64,000 bases of DNA from Blattabacterium cuenoti. Lineage in GTDB: Bacteria > Bacteroidota > Bacteroidia > Flavobacteriales > Blattabacteriaceae. The translations under genes and the position numbers were made by a program. The stretch is taken from NCBI RefSeq assembly GCF_014251235.1, contig NZ_CP059181.1:434001-498000 (forward strand). The letters are read 5' to 3'. The notes under the pieces were generated by a model, which searched no databases, was not told the DNA's origin, and saw only the letters and a list, made by a program, of their open reading frames with translations. Of this stretch, positions 1-9,122 are shown one piece after another (position 1 is the first letter of the stretch; every line of letters begins with the position of its first letter).

Positions 1-74
1 TAATTTAATAATTAAAATTAAAATATATAAATATATATTTATAGGTTATAACTTGGTAAGTCAAACTTTTAACC

Positions 75-1358
75 ATGAATATTCCAACAAAAAATAATCT
101 AAAAAGAGTTGTTATTATTGGTTCCGGATTTGCTGGTTTACAAGTTGCAAAAAAATTAAAAAGAAATAAATTTCAAATAGTCCTTATAGATAAAAATAAT
201 TATCATACTTTTCAACCTTTATTGTATCAAGTAGCTACAGCTGGTTTAGAACCAGATTCAATTGCACATTCTATCAGAACAATTATTAAAAAAACTGAAA
301 ATTTCTTTTTTAGATTAGCTAATGTTCATTATATAAATACAAAAGAACAAAAAATATATACTTCTGTAGGATATTTACAGTATGATTACTTAATTATTGC
401 TACTGGTTCTATAACGAATTATTTTGGTAATAAAAATATAGAATATTTTTCATTTCCTATGAAATCTATTCCAGAAGCATTAAACTTAAGAAGTTTAATA
501 TTACAGGATTTTGAATCAGCTTTAATTTCTAAAGATCCACTGGAAAAAGATAGACTTATGACTTTTGTTATTGTAGGAGGGGGACCTACCGGAGTTGAAT
601 TAGCAGGAGCTCTAGCTGAAATGAAAAAATTTGTATTACCTCATGATTATCCTGATTTAGATATAGAACGTATGAATATTTATTTATTACAAGCATCTCC
701 AAGATTGTTAGATGGAATGTCCGAAATATCTGCTAAACATGCATTTAAAAATTTAAAAGAATTAGGAGTAAAAATTTGGTTAAATTGTTTTGTTAAAGAT
801 TATAATGGTAAAATTATTTTTATAGACAAAAATAAAAAGATAGAAACTTCTAATGTGATATGGGCCGCAGGAGTTAAAGGCGCAATGATAAAAGGGTTTC
901 TAAAAAAAGATATGGAAGGACAAAGATTATTAGTAGATAAACATTTAAAAACTTTAAATTATCATAATATTTTTGCAATAGGAGATATTGCTTGCATGGT
1001 TGAAAATAAAATGTATCCAAACGGACATCCTATGATGGCTCAAACCGCTATTCAACAAGGAAATTTTCTTTCTGAAAATTTTGATCTTATTTTAGAAAAT
1101 AAGCTTAAAAAGTCTTTTAAATATAAAAATTTTGGAGTAATGGCGACTATCGGTAGAAATAAAGCTGTTTGTGATTTTTCTTTTTTTAAACTAAAAGGAT
1201 TCTTAGCATGGATTATTTGGATGTTTGTACATTTAATTAGTCTGATTAGTTTCAGAAATAAAGCAATAGCCTTAATGAATTGGGTTATTCAATATTTTCA
1301 ATATAATAAAAGTGTACGATTAATTATAAGACCATTTAGAAGAAAAAAAATTAATTGA
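75..1358 (+). CDS. ndh: Type II NADH dehydrogenase (NDH-2)
   Basis: Single-subunit, non-proton-pumping NADH:quinone oxidoreductase on the inner face of the cytoplasmic membrane; it passes electrons from NADH through FAD to the quinone pool. The 427-residue product has an N-terminal FAD Rossmann motif (G16-x-G18-F-A-G21), an ATGS motif near 109-112, a second NAD-binding motif (GGGPTG, 168-173) and the FAD-contacting AIGD at 301-304. A hydrophobic, Trp-rich stretch at about 376-392 fits the C-terminal membrane anchor of this family. Length is normal. The ATG at 75 sits just before the Rossmann fold. Its 3' end overlaps the opposing isochorismate synthase gene by 8 bp. With sdhCAB in the same window, it is probably a main entry point to menaquinone. 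I see no clear promoter in the 74 upstream bases. Confidence 0.93.
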   Translation: MNIPTKNNLKRVVIIGSGFAGLQVAKKLKRNKFQIVLIDKNNYHTFQPLLYQVATAGLEPDSIAHSIRTIIKKTENFFFRLANVHYINTKEQKIYTSVGYLQYDYLIIATGSITNYFGNKNIEYFSFPMKSIPEALNLRSLILQDFESALISKDPLEKDRLMTFVIVGGGPTGVELAGALAEMKKFVLPHDYPDLDIERMNIYLLQASPRLLDGMSEISAKHAFKNLKELGVKIWLNCFVKDYNGKIIFIDKNKKIETSNVIWAAGVKGAMIKGFLKKDMEGQRLLVDKHLKTLNYHNIFAIGDIACMVENKMYPNGHPMMAQTAIQQGNFLSENFDLILENKLKKSFKYKNFGVMATIGRNKAVCDFSFFKLKGFLAWIIWMFVHLISLISFRNKAIALMNWVIQYFQYNKSVRLIIRPFRRKKIN

Positions 1359-2421
1359 AAATAAATTTTGAAAGAATACTTTTTATTTTTTTTTCCGTTT
1401 CTATATATTCTTTTTCTATTTCACTTTTTTTAGTGATTCCACTTCCTGCATATAAAATTATTTCTTTCTTATCCATTTTTATTCTTGCACATCTTAAATT
1501 TACATATAGTTCTATCTTATTTTCATTTTCACACAATGGACCAAAAAAGCCTGAATAAAACTCTCTTTTAAATCCTTCATTTTCTTGAATAAAAGAAAAA
1601 GATTTTTTTTTTGGAAAACCACAAACAGAAGGAGTTGGAAATATTTGATTGATTAATTGATAACAATTAGGTTTTTTTGAAAAAGAAAAATAAATAGGTG
1701 TTTTTAAATGATATAATTTTCCTAAGTTCATAACTCTGGTTTTTTCTACAGAAAGAAATCCAGAATATTTCTTTAAAAAATTAGTGATATAGTTAACAAC
1801 TATATAATGTTCTTCTGATTCTTTAAAAGTCCATTTTTTATCTTTTTTATTTCCCCAAATAGTACCAGCAATTGCTACTGTTTCCAATTGATTATCATCT
1901 AATTTAATTAATAATTCTGGTGTAGCACCTATCCAGAAACCATAATTTAAATCATACCATAAACTAATAAATGCATTAGGATAAGAAAAGATTAGTTTTT
2001 GAAAAGTTCTTTTCAAAAAAAAATTATGAAATGGTATTTTCAAATATCTAGATATCACTACTTTTTTCATAAATCCATTTTCTATAGCTTTATAAGCCTT
2101 ATTAAGTAATGATTTATATTTACATGTATCATTAAAAATAAAATTAGATTTTGATATTTTATTTGTTAATTTTCCATAATAATCAATATTATTTTTTATG
2201 TTAGATAAATAAATTTCTTTTGTGTTAATTTTTACAATAGTTTTTTGATCAAAACTACAAATTATGAATAAATTTTTGTCTTTATCAATATTATTTTCTT
2301 GAGATTGAGAATAAAAAAAAATTCTGTTTTCATATGGTTTTTTAAATAGAATAAAACTATTCTGATTCCAATAATTTTTTATTATTTTTTTATATAATTT
2401 TATTATACTAATTTTTATCAT
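1351..2421 (-). CDS. menF: Isochorismate synthase (chorismate-binding family)
   Basis: Converts chorismate to isochorismate, the first committed step of menaquinone synthesis. The 356-residue protein has the C-terminal chorismate-binding fold: VVISR at 121-125, GATPE at 165-169, AIAGT at 183-187, PTPSVCGFP at 262-270, REFYSGFFG at 286-294 and AGSGI at 325-329. The N-terminal third is poorly conserved, as usual. It overlaps the upstream hotdog thioesterase gene by 14 bp, so the pair forms an operon with a shared menaquinone theme. An in-frame poly(A) tract of ten (plus-strand T run 1603-1612) encodes the Lys triplet after PTPSVCGFP. An entC-type role in siderophore synthesis is possible by sequence but unlikely here, as no siderophore genes are present. 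Confidence 0.88.
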   Translation of the reverse strand: MIKISIIKLYKKIIKNYWNQNSFILFKKPYENRIFFYSQSQENNIDKDKNLFIICSFDQKTIVKINTKEIYLSNIKNNIDYYGKLTNKISKSNFIFNDTCKYKSLLNKAYKAIENGFMKKVVISRYLKIPFHNFFLKRTFQKLIFSYPNAFISLWYDLNYGFWIGATPELLIKLDDNQLETVAIAGTIWGNKKDKKWTFKESEEHYIVVNYITNFLKKYSGFLSVEKTRVMNLGKLYHLKTPIYFSFSKKPNCYQLINQIFPTPSVCGFPKKKSFSFIQENEGFKREFYSGFFGPLCENENKIELYVNLRCARIKMDKKEIILYAGSGITKKSEIEKEYIETEKKIKSILSKFIFN

Positions 2422-2842
2422 TAATTTTTGGGATAATTATATTTGTCATTTTACAATAACTTATTGTATCTTTCTTTTCGTTATAAATTTTTGTTTTCAA
2501 AAAATGAATTCTTCTTCCTTTATAAACAATTTTTGCCATTGCGAATATAAATCCACTTTTAATTTTTCGGATATGATTTGCTGAAATTTCAATATTAAAA
2601 ATGTTAAATTTTTTTTGATCTATATTAATATTTGATAAGGAACTACTAACGCTTTCAGCTAAAGATAAAGTTGCTCCACCATGAAGAAACCCTATAGGTT
2701 GAAGTTTATTTTGATCTATTGCCATTTTTGCTATCAAAAAATTTTTACCTAAATCAATATATTTTATTTTTAAAAAACTTATAAATGTATTTTTATTCAA
2801 AAAATTTAATTCTTTTAATATTTCCTTATTACTTTTTTTCAT
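2408..2842 (-). CDS. Hotdog-fold thioesterase, probable DHNA-CoA hydrolase
   Basis: Small acyl-CoA thioesterase of the PaaI/YdiI hotdog family, 144 residues. The active-site signature is HGGATLSLAES, with the HGG at 54-56 and the likely catalytic Glu at 63, the position expected for the YdiI type. Because it is upstream of and overlaps isochorismate synthase, the most economical role is release of 1,4-dihydroxy-2-naphthoate from its CoA ester in menaquinone synthesis. That substrate is inferred from context; the fold alone does not decide it. The start codon opens an A-rich leader with no Shine-Dalgarno, as is usual in Bacteroidetes. Confidence 0.78.
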   Translation of the reverse strand: MKKSNKEILKELNFLNKNTFISFLKIKYIDLGKNFLIAKMAIDQNKLQPIGFLHGGATLSLAESVSSSLSNINIDQKKFNIFNIEISANHIRKIKSGFIFAMAKIVYKGRRIHFLKTKIYNEKKDTISYCKMTNIIIPKINDKN

Positions 2843-2922
2843 CTTTATTTACAATAATAAAAAAAATGTAATAAATCATAAATCTATACAATTATGTATT
2901 TATATTTATTTTATATTTTATT

Positions 2923-2930
2923 TACATTTG
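2923..2930 (+). promoter_or_regulatory. Probable -7 promoter element for idi
   Basis: TACATTTG matches the Bacteroidetes -7 consensus TAnnTTTG and lies 20 bases before the ATG at 2951. No good TTTG is found 19-21 bases further up, so this is a partial match. Its position supports idi starting at 2951, upstream of the frameshift, instead of at 3103. Confidence 0.4.
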
Positions 2931-2950
2931 TCCGTCGAAAAAAATAAAAT

Positions 2951-3495
2951 ATGGAAAAAAAAAACGATTGTATTCCTTTAATAGGAAAAAACAATAAAAT
3001 AATAGGTTTTGAAGAAAAAAAAAAATCCACAAAAATGGTTTATTACATAGTGCAGTATCTGTTTTTATTTTTAAAAAAAGTAGAATTTTAAAAAAAAAGC
3101 CTATGTTAATGCTGCAAAGAAGATCATCCAAAAAATATCATTCTTCACTTTTATGGACAAATACTTGTTGCACACATCCAATAAAAAATGAAACGATTTT
3201 ATCAGCAGCACATCGTTGTTTAATAGAAGAAATGGGTTTTGATTGTTTTTTAGAAAAAAAATTTTTTTTTACTTATTATAAGTTACTTAATAATGGATTA
3301 ATAGAAAATGAATTAGATCACGTTTTTGTAGGTTATTATGATTACTCCCCTATTATAAATACCAAAGAAGTAGATAATTGGAAATGGATCACTTTAAAAG
3401 AGTTAATAGAAGATATCAAAATATACCCTGAATCTTATACCATTTGGTTTAAGATAATCATGAATAATTATTTAAGAAAAATTATAAATTATTAA
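2951..3495 (+). pseudogene. idi: Isopentenyl-diphosphate isomerase (type I), frameshifted at a poly(A) tract
   Basis: Interconverts IPP and DMAPP for isoprenoid synthesis (quinone side chain, undecaprenyl carrier). Two frames together give a normal Idi of about 181 residues. The first runs from ATG 2951 to the A11 tract at 3015-3025. The second continues with IHKNGLLHSAVSVFIF, LLWTNTCCTHP (catalytic Cys) and IENELDHVF (metal/catalytic Glu). Restoring the frame needs one extra A or two fewer. As written, the upstream frame stops at 3089-3091. The downstream frame has no ATG before 3103, and a product starting there would lack the two N-terminal metal-binding His of the IHKNGLLH segment. Everything else is intact, so transcriptional slippage may yield active enzyme. 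A sequencing error in the homopolymer is the main alternative. It heads an idi-queD-gcvT run. Confidence 0.82.
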
Positions 3496-3497
3496 TA

Positions 3498-3908
3498 ATG
3501 AAGGCTACTATAAATAAAAAAGGTATTTTTTGCGCAGCTCATAGACTTTATAATCATCAATGGAGTAACGATAAAAATATTGAAATTTTTGGAAAATGTG
3601 CATATTTAAATTATCATGGACATAATTATGAATATATTGTAAGTTTAACTGGAGAAGTTGATTTAATAACGGGTTTTGTTTTTAGTTTACATGAATTAAA
3701 AAACATTCTATTTGAAGAAATAGAAAATGTTTTAGATCATAGAAATATAAATATTGACATTGAATATTTTTCTAAAAAAAACCCAACAGTAGAAAATATT
3801 GTTATCTATATATGGAATAAAATTAGAAAAAGAATATCTAATAAATTTTCTGTAAAAGTAACTTTATATGAAACTAAAAATAATTTTGTAGAATATGATG
3901 GATTTTGA
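3498..3908 (+). CDS. queD: 6-pyruvoyl-tetrahydropterin / 6-carboxytetrahydropterin synthase family
   Basis: Zinc enzyme acting on dihydroneopterin triphosphate. The 136-residue product has the family's Zn-binding His residues in AAHRL (H15) and HGHNY (H40, H42), the catalytic Cys at 34 just ahead of them, and the C-terminal Glu motif in LYETKNNF. It starts two bases after idi and overlaps gcvT by 14 bp, so the three are co-transcribed. In a reduced genome the enzyme may serve queuosine or supply a pterin for folate. The sequence does not separate these; folate fits the other folate genes nearby (folC, the cyclo-ligase, gcvT). Confidence 0.85.
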   Translation: MKATINKKGIFCAAHRLYNHQWSNDKNIEIFGKCAYLNYHGHNYEYIVSLTGEVDLITGFVFSLHELKNILFEEIENVLDHRNINIDIEYFSKKNPTVENIVIYIWNKIRKRISNKFSVKVTLYETKNNFVEYDGF

Positions 3909-5013
3909 TTTTTTAAAAAAAACAACTTTATATAAAAATCATATAAAATTAGGAGCAAAAATGGAACCATTTTCTGGTTTTCTTATGCCTTTTCAATATG
4001 ATTCATCATTAGTCGAACATATGTCTGTAAGAAAAAATGTAGGAATATTTGATATAAGTCATATGGGAAAGTTTTTTTTACATGGAAAAGATTCCAAATC
4101 ATTACTTCAATACATCACGACAAACAATTTATCAGAAATAAAGTCTGGTCAAGCACAATATTCTTGTTTAATTAATAAATTAGGAGGAATTATTGATGAT
4201 TTAGTTATTTATAAATTTTCAGAAGAAAAATTTCTACTCATCATAAATGCTTCCAATATTGAAAAAAATAAAAAATGGATAAAATATCATATAAAAAATG
4301 ATAAAAAAAATATACAATTTTTAGATAAATCTAATGATTATTCTATTATATCAATACAAGGACCGAATTCTTTTTTTTCCATTCAAAAATTAACAGATAT
4401 TTCTTTGAAAAAAATTCCTTTTTATTCTTTTAATATTGGAAAGTTTGCAGGAATAAAAGATATTTTAATATCTTATACAGGATATACAGGATCAAAAGGA
4501 GTAGAAATTTATATTCCTAATGAATATGCAGAATATATATGGAAAGAAATACTAAGAATAGGATCCTCTTTTTCTATACAACCTTGTGGTTTATTGAGCA
4601 GAAACTCTTTAAGACTAGAAATGGGATACCGTTTATATGGACAAGATTTAGATGAAAATACAACACCTATAGAAGCCGGTTTATCCTGGATTACAAAATT
4701 TAAAAAAGATTTCTTAGCAAAAGAAATATTACAAAAACAGAAAAAAGAAGGAAATCATAAAAAATTTCTATCTTTTCTTATAGAAGAAAAAGGAAAAATA
4801 CCAAGATTTGGTTACCATTTAAAAGATAAAAATGGGAAAATTCTTGGTAAAGTTACTTCTGGTGTATACTCCCCTATCCTAAAAAAAGGAATAGGACTAG
4901 GTTTTATTTTTAAAAACGTTAAAGAAGAAAAACATATATTTATTTCTATACGTAATAAAAACATACCTATAAAAATAGTGAAATTACCATTCGTCGATAT
5001 ATGTAATTCATAA
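3895..5013 (+). CDS. gcvT: Glycine cleavage system T protein (aminomethyltransferase)
   Basis: Transfers the methylene group from the aminomethyl-lipoyl arm of H protein to tetrahydrofolate, releasing ammonia and forming 5,10-methylene-THF. Full length (372 residues), with the conserved N-terminal DISHMGKF (53-60), a GQAQYS segment, and the catalytic Asp at 101 in GGIIDDLVIY. The C-terminal beta-barrel motif is also present (SGVYSPILKKGIGLGFI). The start at 3895 overlaps the end of queD by 14 bp, so translation is probably coupled. Its place next to a pterin enzyme links one-carbon supply with cofactor synthesis. The lipoamide dehydrogenase (L protein) is encoded elsewhere in the window at 47113. 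Confidence 0.95.
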   Translation: MMDFDFLKKTTLYKNHIKLGAKMEPFSGFLMPFQYDSSLVEHMSVRKNVGIFDISHMGKFFLHGKDSKSLLQYITTNNLSEIKSGQAQYSCLINKLGGIIDDLVIYKFSEEKFLLIINASNIEKNKKWIKYHIKNDKKNIQFLDKSNDYSIISIQGPNSFFSIQKLTDISLKKIPFYSFNIGKFAGIKDILISYTGYTGSKGVEIYIPNEYAEYIWKEILRIGSSFSIQPCGLLSRNSLRLEMGYRLYGQDLDENTTPIEAGLSWITKFKKDFLAKEILQKQKKEGNHKKFLSFLIEEKGKIPRFGYHLKDKNGKILGKVTSGVYSPILKKGIGLGFIFKNVKEEKHIFISIRNKNIPIKIVKLPFVDICNS

Positions 5014-5061
5014 TATTATATATATCATTTTATTATTAAATAAATAATAAATTTCTCTACA

Positions 5062-6429
5062 ATAGAAAAAACAAGTACAACATATTTAGACCATTTCAAA
5101 AAAAATATTTTATTAGCTTTTCCTATACTTTTTACTCAACTTGGAGTTATATCTATTGGTTTTTCTGATAATATAATGGTTGGATTTCTAGGGAAAAAAG
5201 CCTTAGCTTCCGTCTCATTGGCTAATGCTGTTTTCTTTATTATAATCATTTTTGGTTTGGGGATATCTACTGGTTTCTCTTCTCTAATAGCATCTATTGA
5301 TGCTAAAAAAGAATATAAAAAAGGAATTACAATTTTTTATCATGCTTTAATTCTTAATTTTTTTTTGTCAATAATAATGTTTATTTGTGTACATATTTTT
5401 TTCTATATTCTTCCGTATTTAGGACAACCTAAAGAAATTTTAAACGACACTATTTCTTTTTTAAATATAAATTCTATATCCATGATTCCTTGGATGATAT
5501 TTGAAGTTTTCCGAAAATTTTCAGAAGGATTATCTTTAGTTTATCCTAGTTTATTTATTACATGGATTTCTGCTTTTGTTAACATTATTTTAAATTATTT
5601 ATTTATTAATGGTTTATTTAATTTTCCTAAATTAGGAATAAAAGGAGTTGCATATGCTACTTTAATATCTCGTATAACTATGTTAATAGGGATTAATTTT
5701 ATATTATATCAATATAAAAAAGTTCGTAATTATTATAATTCTTTTTCTTCTTTTCTATCCATTTTTATTTTAAAGAAAAAATATTTTGAAGAAATATTAA
5801 AAATAGGAGTACCTTCTGGTTTACATATGTTATTTGAAATGAGTACTTTTTCTATATCTTCTTTTATAACAGGAAAATGTGGAATAAAAGATTTAGCTGC
5901 TCATCAAATAGTTCTAAGCTTAGTTTCATCTACTTTTCTTTTAAGTACAGGGTTTTCTTTAACTGCAACAATAAGAATAGGAAACCAATTAGCATTAAAA
6001 AATTATTATGAACTAAGAAAAATTGGATGGTCTATCATATTGATGGGTACCATTTTTATGCTAATATGCAGTTCTATTTTTATTTTATTTAGAAATTATA
6101 TACCCTATATGTATATAAAAAATGATATGGAAGTCATCGATATAACTAAAAAAATCATTGTTATAGCTAGTATATTTCAATTATTCGATGGAATACAAGG
6201 ATTCATACTTGGAGCTTTAAGAGGAATACAGGATGTTAAAATACCTATGAGAATAAGTTTTTTTTCTTATTGCGTTATTGCATTACCTATAGCTTGGTTT
6301 TTATCTATTCATCTTAAATTTGGAGGAATAGGAGTCTGGATAGGTCTATCTTTAGGTATTATTATCTCATCTATACTTCTTCTCATAAGATATGAAAGAA
6401 TAACTAAAAATCTTCTGAAAAAAGAATAA
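5062..6429 (+). CDS. MATE-family multidrug/Na+ antiporter, no canonical start codon
   Basis: Polytopic membrane exporter of the MATE family. The first ATG (5176) begins inside the first conserved block, MVGFLGKKALASVSLANA. The frame is open further upstream and encodes the missing first helix (LLAFPILFTQLGVISIGFSDN). Between the stop at 5041 and 5176 there is no ATG, GTG or TTG in that frame. The best start by alignment is ATA at 5062 (ATA-GAA-AAA-ACA), which looks like a mutated ATG and gives 455 residues, normal for MATE proteins. About twelve hydrophobic segments follow, with the mid-protein GVPSGLHMLFE at the start of the second half. If translation really begins at 5176, helix 1 is lost and the protein is probably inactive. 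Substrate unknown. Confidence 0.72.
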   Translation: MEKTSTTYLDHFKKNILLAFPILFTQLGVISIGFSDNIMVGFLGKKALASVSLANAVFFIIIIFGLGISTGFSSLIASIDAKKEYKKGITIFYHALILNFFLSIIMFICVHIFFYILPYLGQPKEILNDTISFLNINSISMIPWMIFEVFRKFSEGLSLVYPSLFITWISAFVNIILNYLFINGLFNFPKLGIKGVAYATLISRITMLIGINFILYQYKKVRNYYNSFSSFLSIFILKKKYFEEILKIGVPSGLHMLFEMSTFSISSFITGKCGIKDLAAHQIVLSLVSSTFLLSTGFSLTATIRIGNQLALKNYYELRKIGWSIILMGTIFMLICSSIFILFRNYIPYMYIKNDMEVIDITKKIIVIASIFQLFDGIQGFILGALRGIQDVKIPMRISFFSYCVIALPIAWFLSIHLKFGGIGVWIGLSLGIIISSILLLIRYERITKNLLKKE

Positions 6430-6473
6430 AATTTTTTCTTTATTTTTTTCTTCTGAGGACTGAATTAAATACA

Positions 6474-6509
6474 TATATTTGTTATTTATAATTTTTTGAT
6501 TATAAATAA
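6474..6509 (+). promoter_or_regulatory. Promoter -7 element and perfect 11-bp hairpin in the leader of the DEAD-box helicase
   Basis: TATATTTG at 6474-6481 fits TAnnTTTG. Directly after it, TTATTTATAAT (6482-6492) and its exact reverse complement (6499-6509) flank a TTTTTG loop. The hairpin would sit at the 5' end of the helicase mRNA, 30-60 bases before the ATG at 6542. No clear -33 TTTG element is seen. A cold-responsive or autoregulatory role is only a guess. Confidence 0.35.
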
Positions 6510-6541
6510 ATTCTCTTTATTTTTTAATATCGTATGTTTCT

Positions 6542-7915
6542 ATGAAAACATTTAAAGATTATCATTTTTTAAATGATAAAATTCTTCTTGCCCTAGAAGA
6601 TATTGGTTTTATATCTCCAACTCCTATACAAGAAAAAGTAATTCCATATTTACTTAAATCAGAAAAGGATATCATAGCTTTATCTCAAACAGGAACTGGA
6701 AAAACAGCTGCTTTTGGTTTACCAATTATTCAAAAAATAAATTTAAAAATACATTTTCCTCAAGCTTTAATATTATGTCCAACCAGAGAACTTTGTGTAC
6801 AAATCACACGTGATATTTTTCGTTTTTCTAAACATATGTCATTAATAAAATCCATATCACTATATGGAGGGGTAAGTATTGAAAATCAAATTATTTCTTT
6901 AAGAAAAAAAGTCCATATTGTAGTAGGAACTCCTGGAAGAGTGATCGATTTAATACAAAGAAAAAAATTTTATCTATCTAAAATACGATTTTTAGTTTTA
7001 GATGAATCAGATGAAATGTTAGATATGGGTTTTAAAGAAGAAATAGATTCTATTATAAATAGATTACCAAAAGAACGGCAAAGTTTACTTTTTTCTGCTA
7101 CGATGTCTAAATATATGAATAAGATAGCTCATACTTATTTAAAAAATCCTATAGAAATTATCATAGGAAAAAAAAATATAGGACCTAATAATGTTAAACA
7201 CTCATATTTTATAGTAAATGATCAAAATAAATACCTTTCTCTAAAACGAATTCTAGATATCAATCTAGGTATCTATGGTATTATATTTTGCAAAACAATA
7301 AAAGAGACTATAAGAATAGCGGAATACTTAGTCAAAGATGGATATAATGCAGAAGCTCTTTATGGAGATCTTCCACAAAAAAAACGTGAGTATGTAATGA
7401 ATAGATTTAGAAAAAAAATTACACAGTTTTTAGTAGCTACAGATATTGCCTCCAGAGGTATAGATGTAAAAGACATTACTCATATAATTAATTATAATAT
7501 ACCAAATGAATGTAAAACTTATGTACATAGAAGTGGTAGAACTGGAAGAGCAGGAAGTTATGGAACTTCCATTTGCATAATACATTCTAAAGAAACTAAA
7601 AATTTACGTCAATTTGAAAAAAAGATAGGAAAAAATTTTGAAAAAATAAAAATTCCTTCTGAGAAAGAAATATGTAAAAAAAAACTTTTCTATTTTATAG
7701 AAAAAGTAAAAAAAACTGTTGTAGATGAAAAATCTATGAGACCTTTTTTACCTGAAATACAAAGAGAATTAGAACTTTTTAATAAAGAAGAATTGATTAA
7801 ACGTTTTTCTTGGATAGAAATTCATCGTTTTCTTTCTTCTTATAAAAATTCTAAGGATCTTAATCCTCCTATTTTTTCATCTAAAAAAAATGTTTTTTTA
7901 ACTAGAAAAAATTAA
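6542..7915 (+). CDS. deaD: DEAD-box ATP-dependent RNA helicase (DESD variant)
   Basis: RNA helicase for ribosome assembly or mRNA turnover. The 457-residue protein carries the Q motif (PTPIQ), Walker A QTGTGKT (49-55), PTREL (80-84), motif II as DESD (154-157) instead of DEAD, SAT (185-187) and HRSGRTGRAG (319-328). A C-terminal extension of about 100 residues is rich in Lys and lacks a recognisable RNA-binding module. It looks complete. The Ala-to-Ser change inside motif II keeps both acidic residues, so activity is probably retained. It stands alone, with a 112-base upstream gap that holds an AT hairpin. Confidence 0.93.
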   Translation: MKTFKDYHFLNDKILLALEDIGFISPTPIQEKVIPYLLKSEKDIIALSQTGTGKTAAFGLPIIQKINLKIHFPQALILCPTRELCVQITRDIFRFSKHMSLIKSISLYGGVSIENQIISLRKKVHIVVGTPGRVIDLIQRKKFYLSKIRFLVLDESDEMLDMGFKEEIDSIINRLPKERQSLLFSATMSKYMNKIAHTYLKNPIEIIIGKKNIGPNNVKHSYFIVNDQNKYLSLKRILDINLGIYGIIFCKTIKETIRIAEYLVKDGYNAEALYGDLPQKKREYVMNRFRKKITQFLVATDIASRGIDVKDITHIINYNIPNECKTYVHRSGRTGRAGSYGTSICIIHSKETKNLRQFEKKIGKNFEKIKIPSEKEICKKKLFYFIEKVKKTVVDEKSMRPFLPEIQRELELFNKEELIKRFSWIEIHRFLSSYKNSKDLNPPIFSSKKNVFLTRKN

Positions 7916-8037
7916 AAATAGAATCTTTATCTAAACTTTTCCTAAATTTATAGAATTAAATAATCTTTAATAGGATCTTTTTTACATACAAGAAAATCTT
8001 TTTTTTTGAAAAAAATTTAAAAAATTATAAATGATTT

Positions 8038-9117
8038 ATGGCAGGTAATATTTTTGGAAACTTATTTAGAATTACAACCTTTGGAGAAAGCCATGGAGAA
8101 GCTTTAGGAGGAATCATAGATGGATGTCCTGCTGGAATAGAACTAAATTTTGAAGAAATACAAAATGAACTAAATAGAAGAAGACCTGGGCAATCTTCTA
8201 TTGTTACTCAAAGAAATGAACCTGATAAAGTTAATTTTCTTTCAGGAATTATAGGTAATAAAACTACAGGGACCCCTATTGGTTTTATTATTTATAATAA
8301 AGATCATAAATCTGAAGATTATAAACATATTCAGGATATTTATCGTCCTTCTCATTCTGATTTTACATATGAGAAAAAATATGGAATAAGGGATTATAGA
8401 GGAGGAGGACGTTCATCTGCTCGTGAAACTATATCTAGAGTTGTAGCTGGATCAATAGCAAAGCAATTAATCAAAGATATGAAAATTATATCTTACGTTT
8501 CTTCAGTTGGAAATATATCTATAAATAAATCTTATCAAGACTTAGATTTGTCTAAAATTGAAGAATCAACGATAAGATGTCCAGACACATATACTTCAAA
8601 TAAAATGATATCATTAATTCAAAAGGTAAAGAAAAAAGGAGATACAATAGGAGGAACTATTACTTGTGTAATTAAAAATGTACCTGTAGGAATAGGTGAA
8701 CCTATTTTTGATAAACTCCATGCAGAATTAGGTAAGGCTATGCTTTCTATTAATGCTGTCAAAGGATTTGAATATGGAAGTGGTTTTTTTGGATCAGAAT
8801 TAACAGGTTCTAAACATAATGATTTATTTAATAGTGATGGAAGTACAAAAACAAATTTCTCTGGAGGTATTCTAGGAGGGATATCAAATGGAATGGATAT
8901 TTACTTTAGAGTAGCTTTTAAACCTGTAGCTACTATTATACAAAAACAAAAAACTTTAGATAAACATGGAAATTTAGTTTTTATGAAAGGAAAAGGAAGA
9001 CACGATCCATGTGTTTTACCTAGAGCTATTCCAATTGTAGAATCTATGACGGCTTTAGTTCTTGCAGACTACTGGATGTATAGAAAGTTATCTAAATATT
9101 CATTAATAAGAAATTAA
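8038..9117 (+). CDS. aroC: Chorismate synthase
   Basis: Last step of the shikimate pathway: EPSP to chorismate, using reduced FMN. The 359-residue product has the three family signatures: GESHG at 16-20, RRRPGQ at 47-52 and [10 protein letters not shown] at 121-130. Full length. It feeds the isochorismate synthase at 1351 and aromatic amino acid synthesis; shikimate dehydrogenase (aroE) is at 51749. The next gene, miaA, begins six bases after its stop, so the two form an operon. The 122-base upstream gap has no promoter I would call. Confidence 0.96.
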   Translation: MAGNIFGNLFRITTFGESHGEALGGIIDGCPAGIELNFEEIQNELNRRRPGQSSIVTQRNEPDKVNFLSGIIGNKTTGTPIGFIIYNKDHKSEDYKHIQDIYRPSHSDFTYEKKYGIRDYRGGGRSSARETISRVVAGSIAKQLIKDMKIISYVSSVGNISINKSYQDLDLSKIEESTIRCPDTYTSNKMISLIQKVKKKGDTIGGTITCVIKNVPVGIGEPIFDKLHAELGKAMLSINAVKGFEYGSGFFGSELTGSKHNDLFNSDGSTKTNFSGGILGGISNGMDIYFRVAFKPVATIIQKQKTLDKHGNLVFMKGKGRHDPCVLPRAIPIVESMTALVLADYWMYRKLSKYSLIRN

Positions 9118-9122
9118 AATCA

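Noticed and set aside
2922-3131. Minus-strand 69-codon frame
   Set aside because: Low-complexity Phe/Lys-rich shadow of the frameshifted idi gene.
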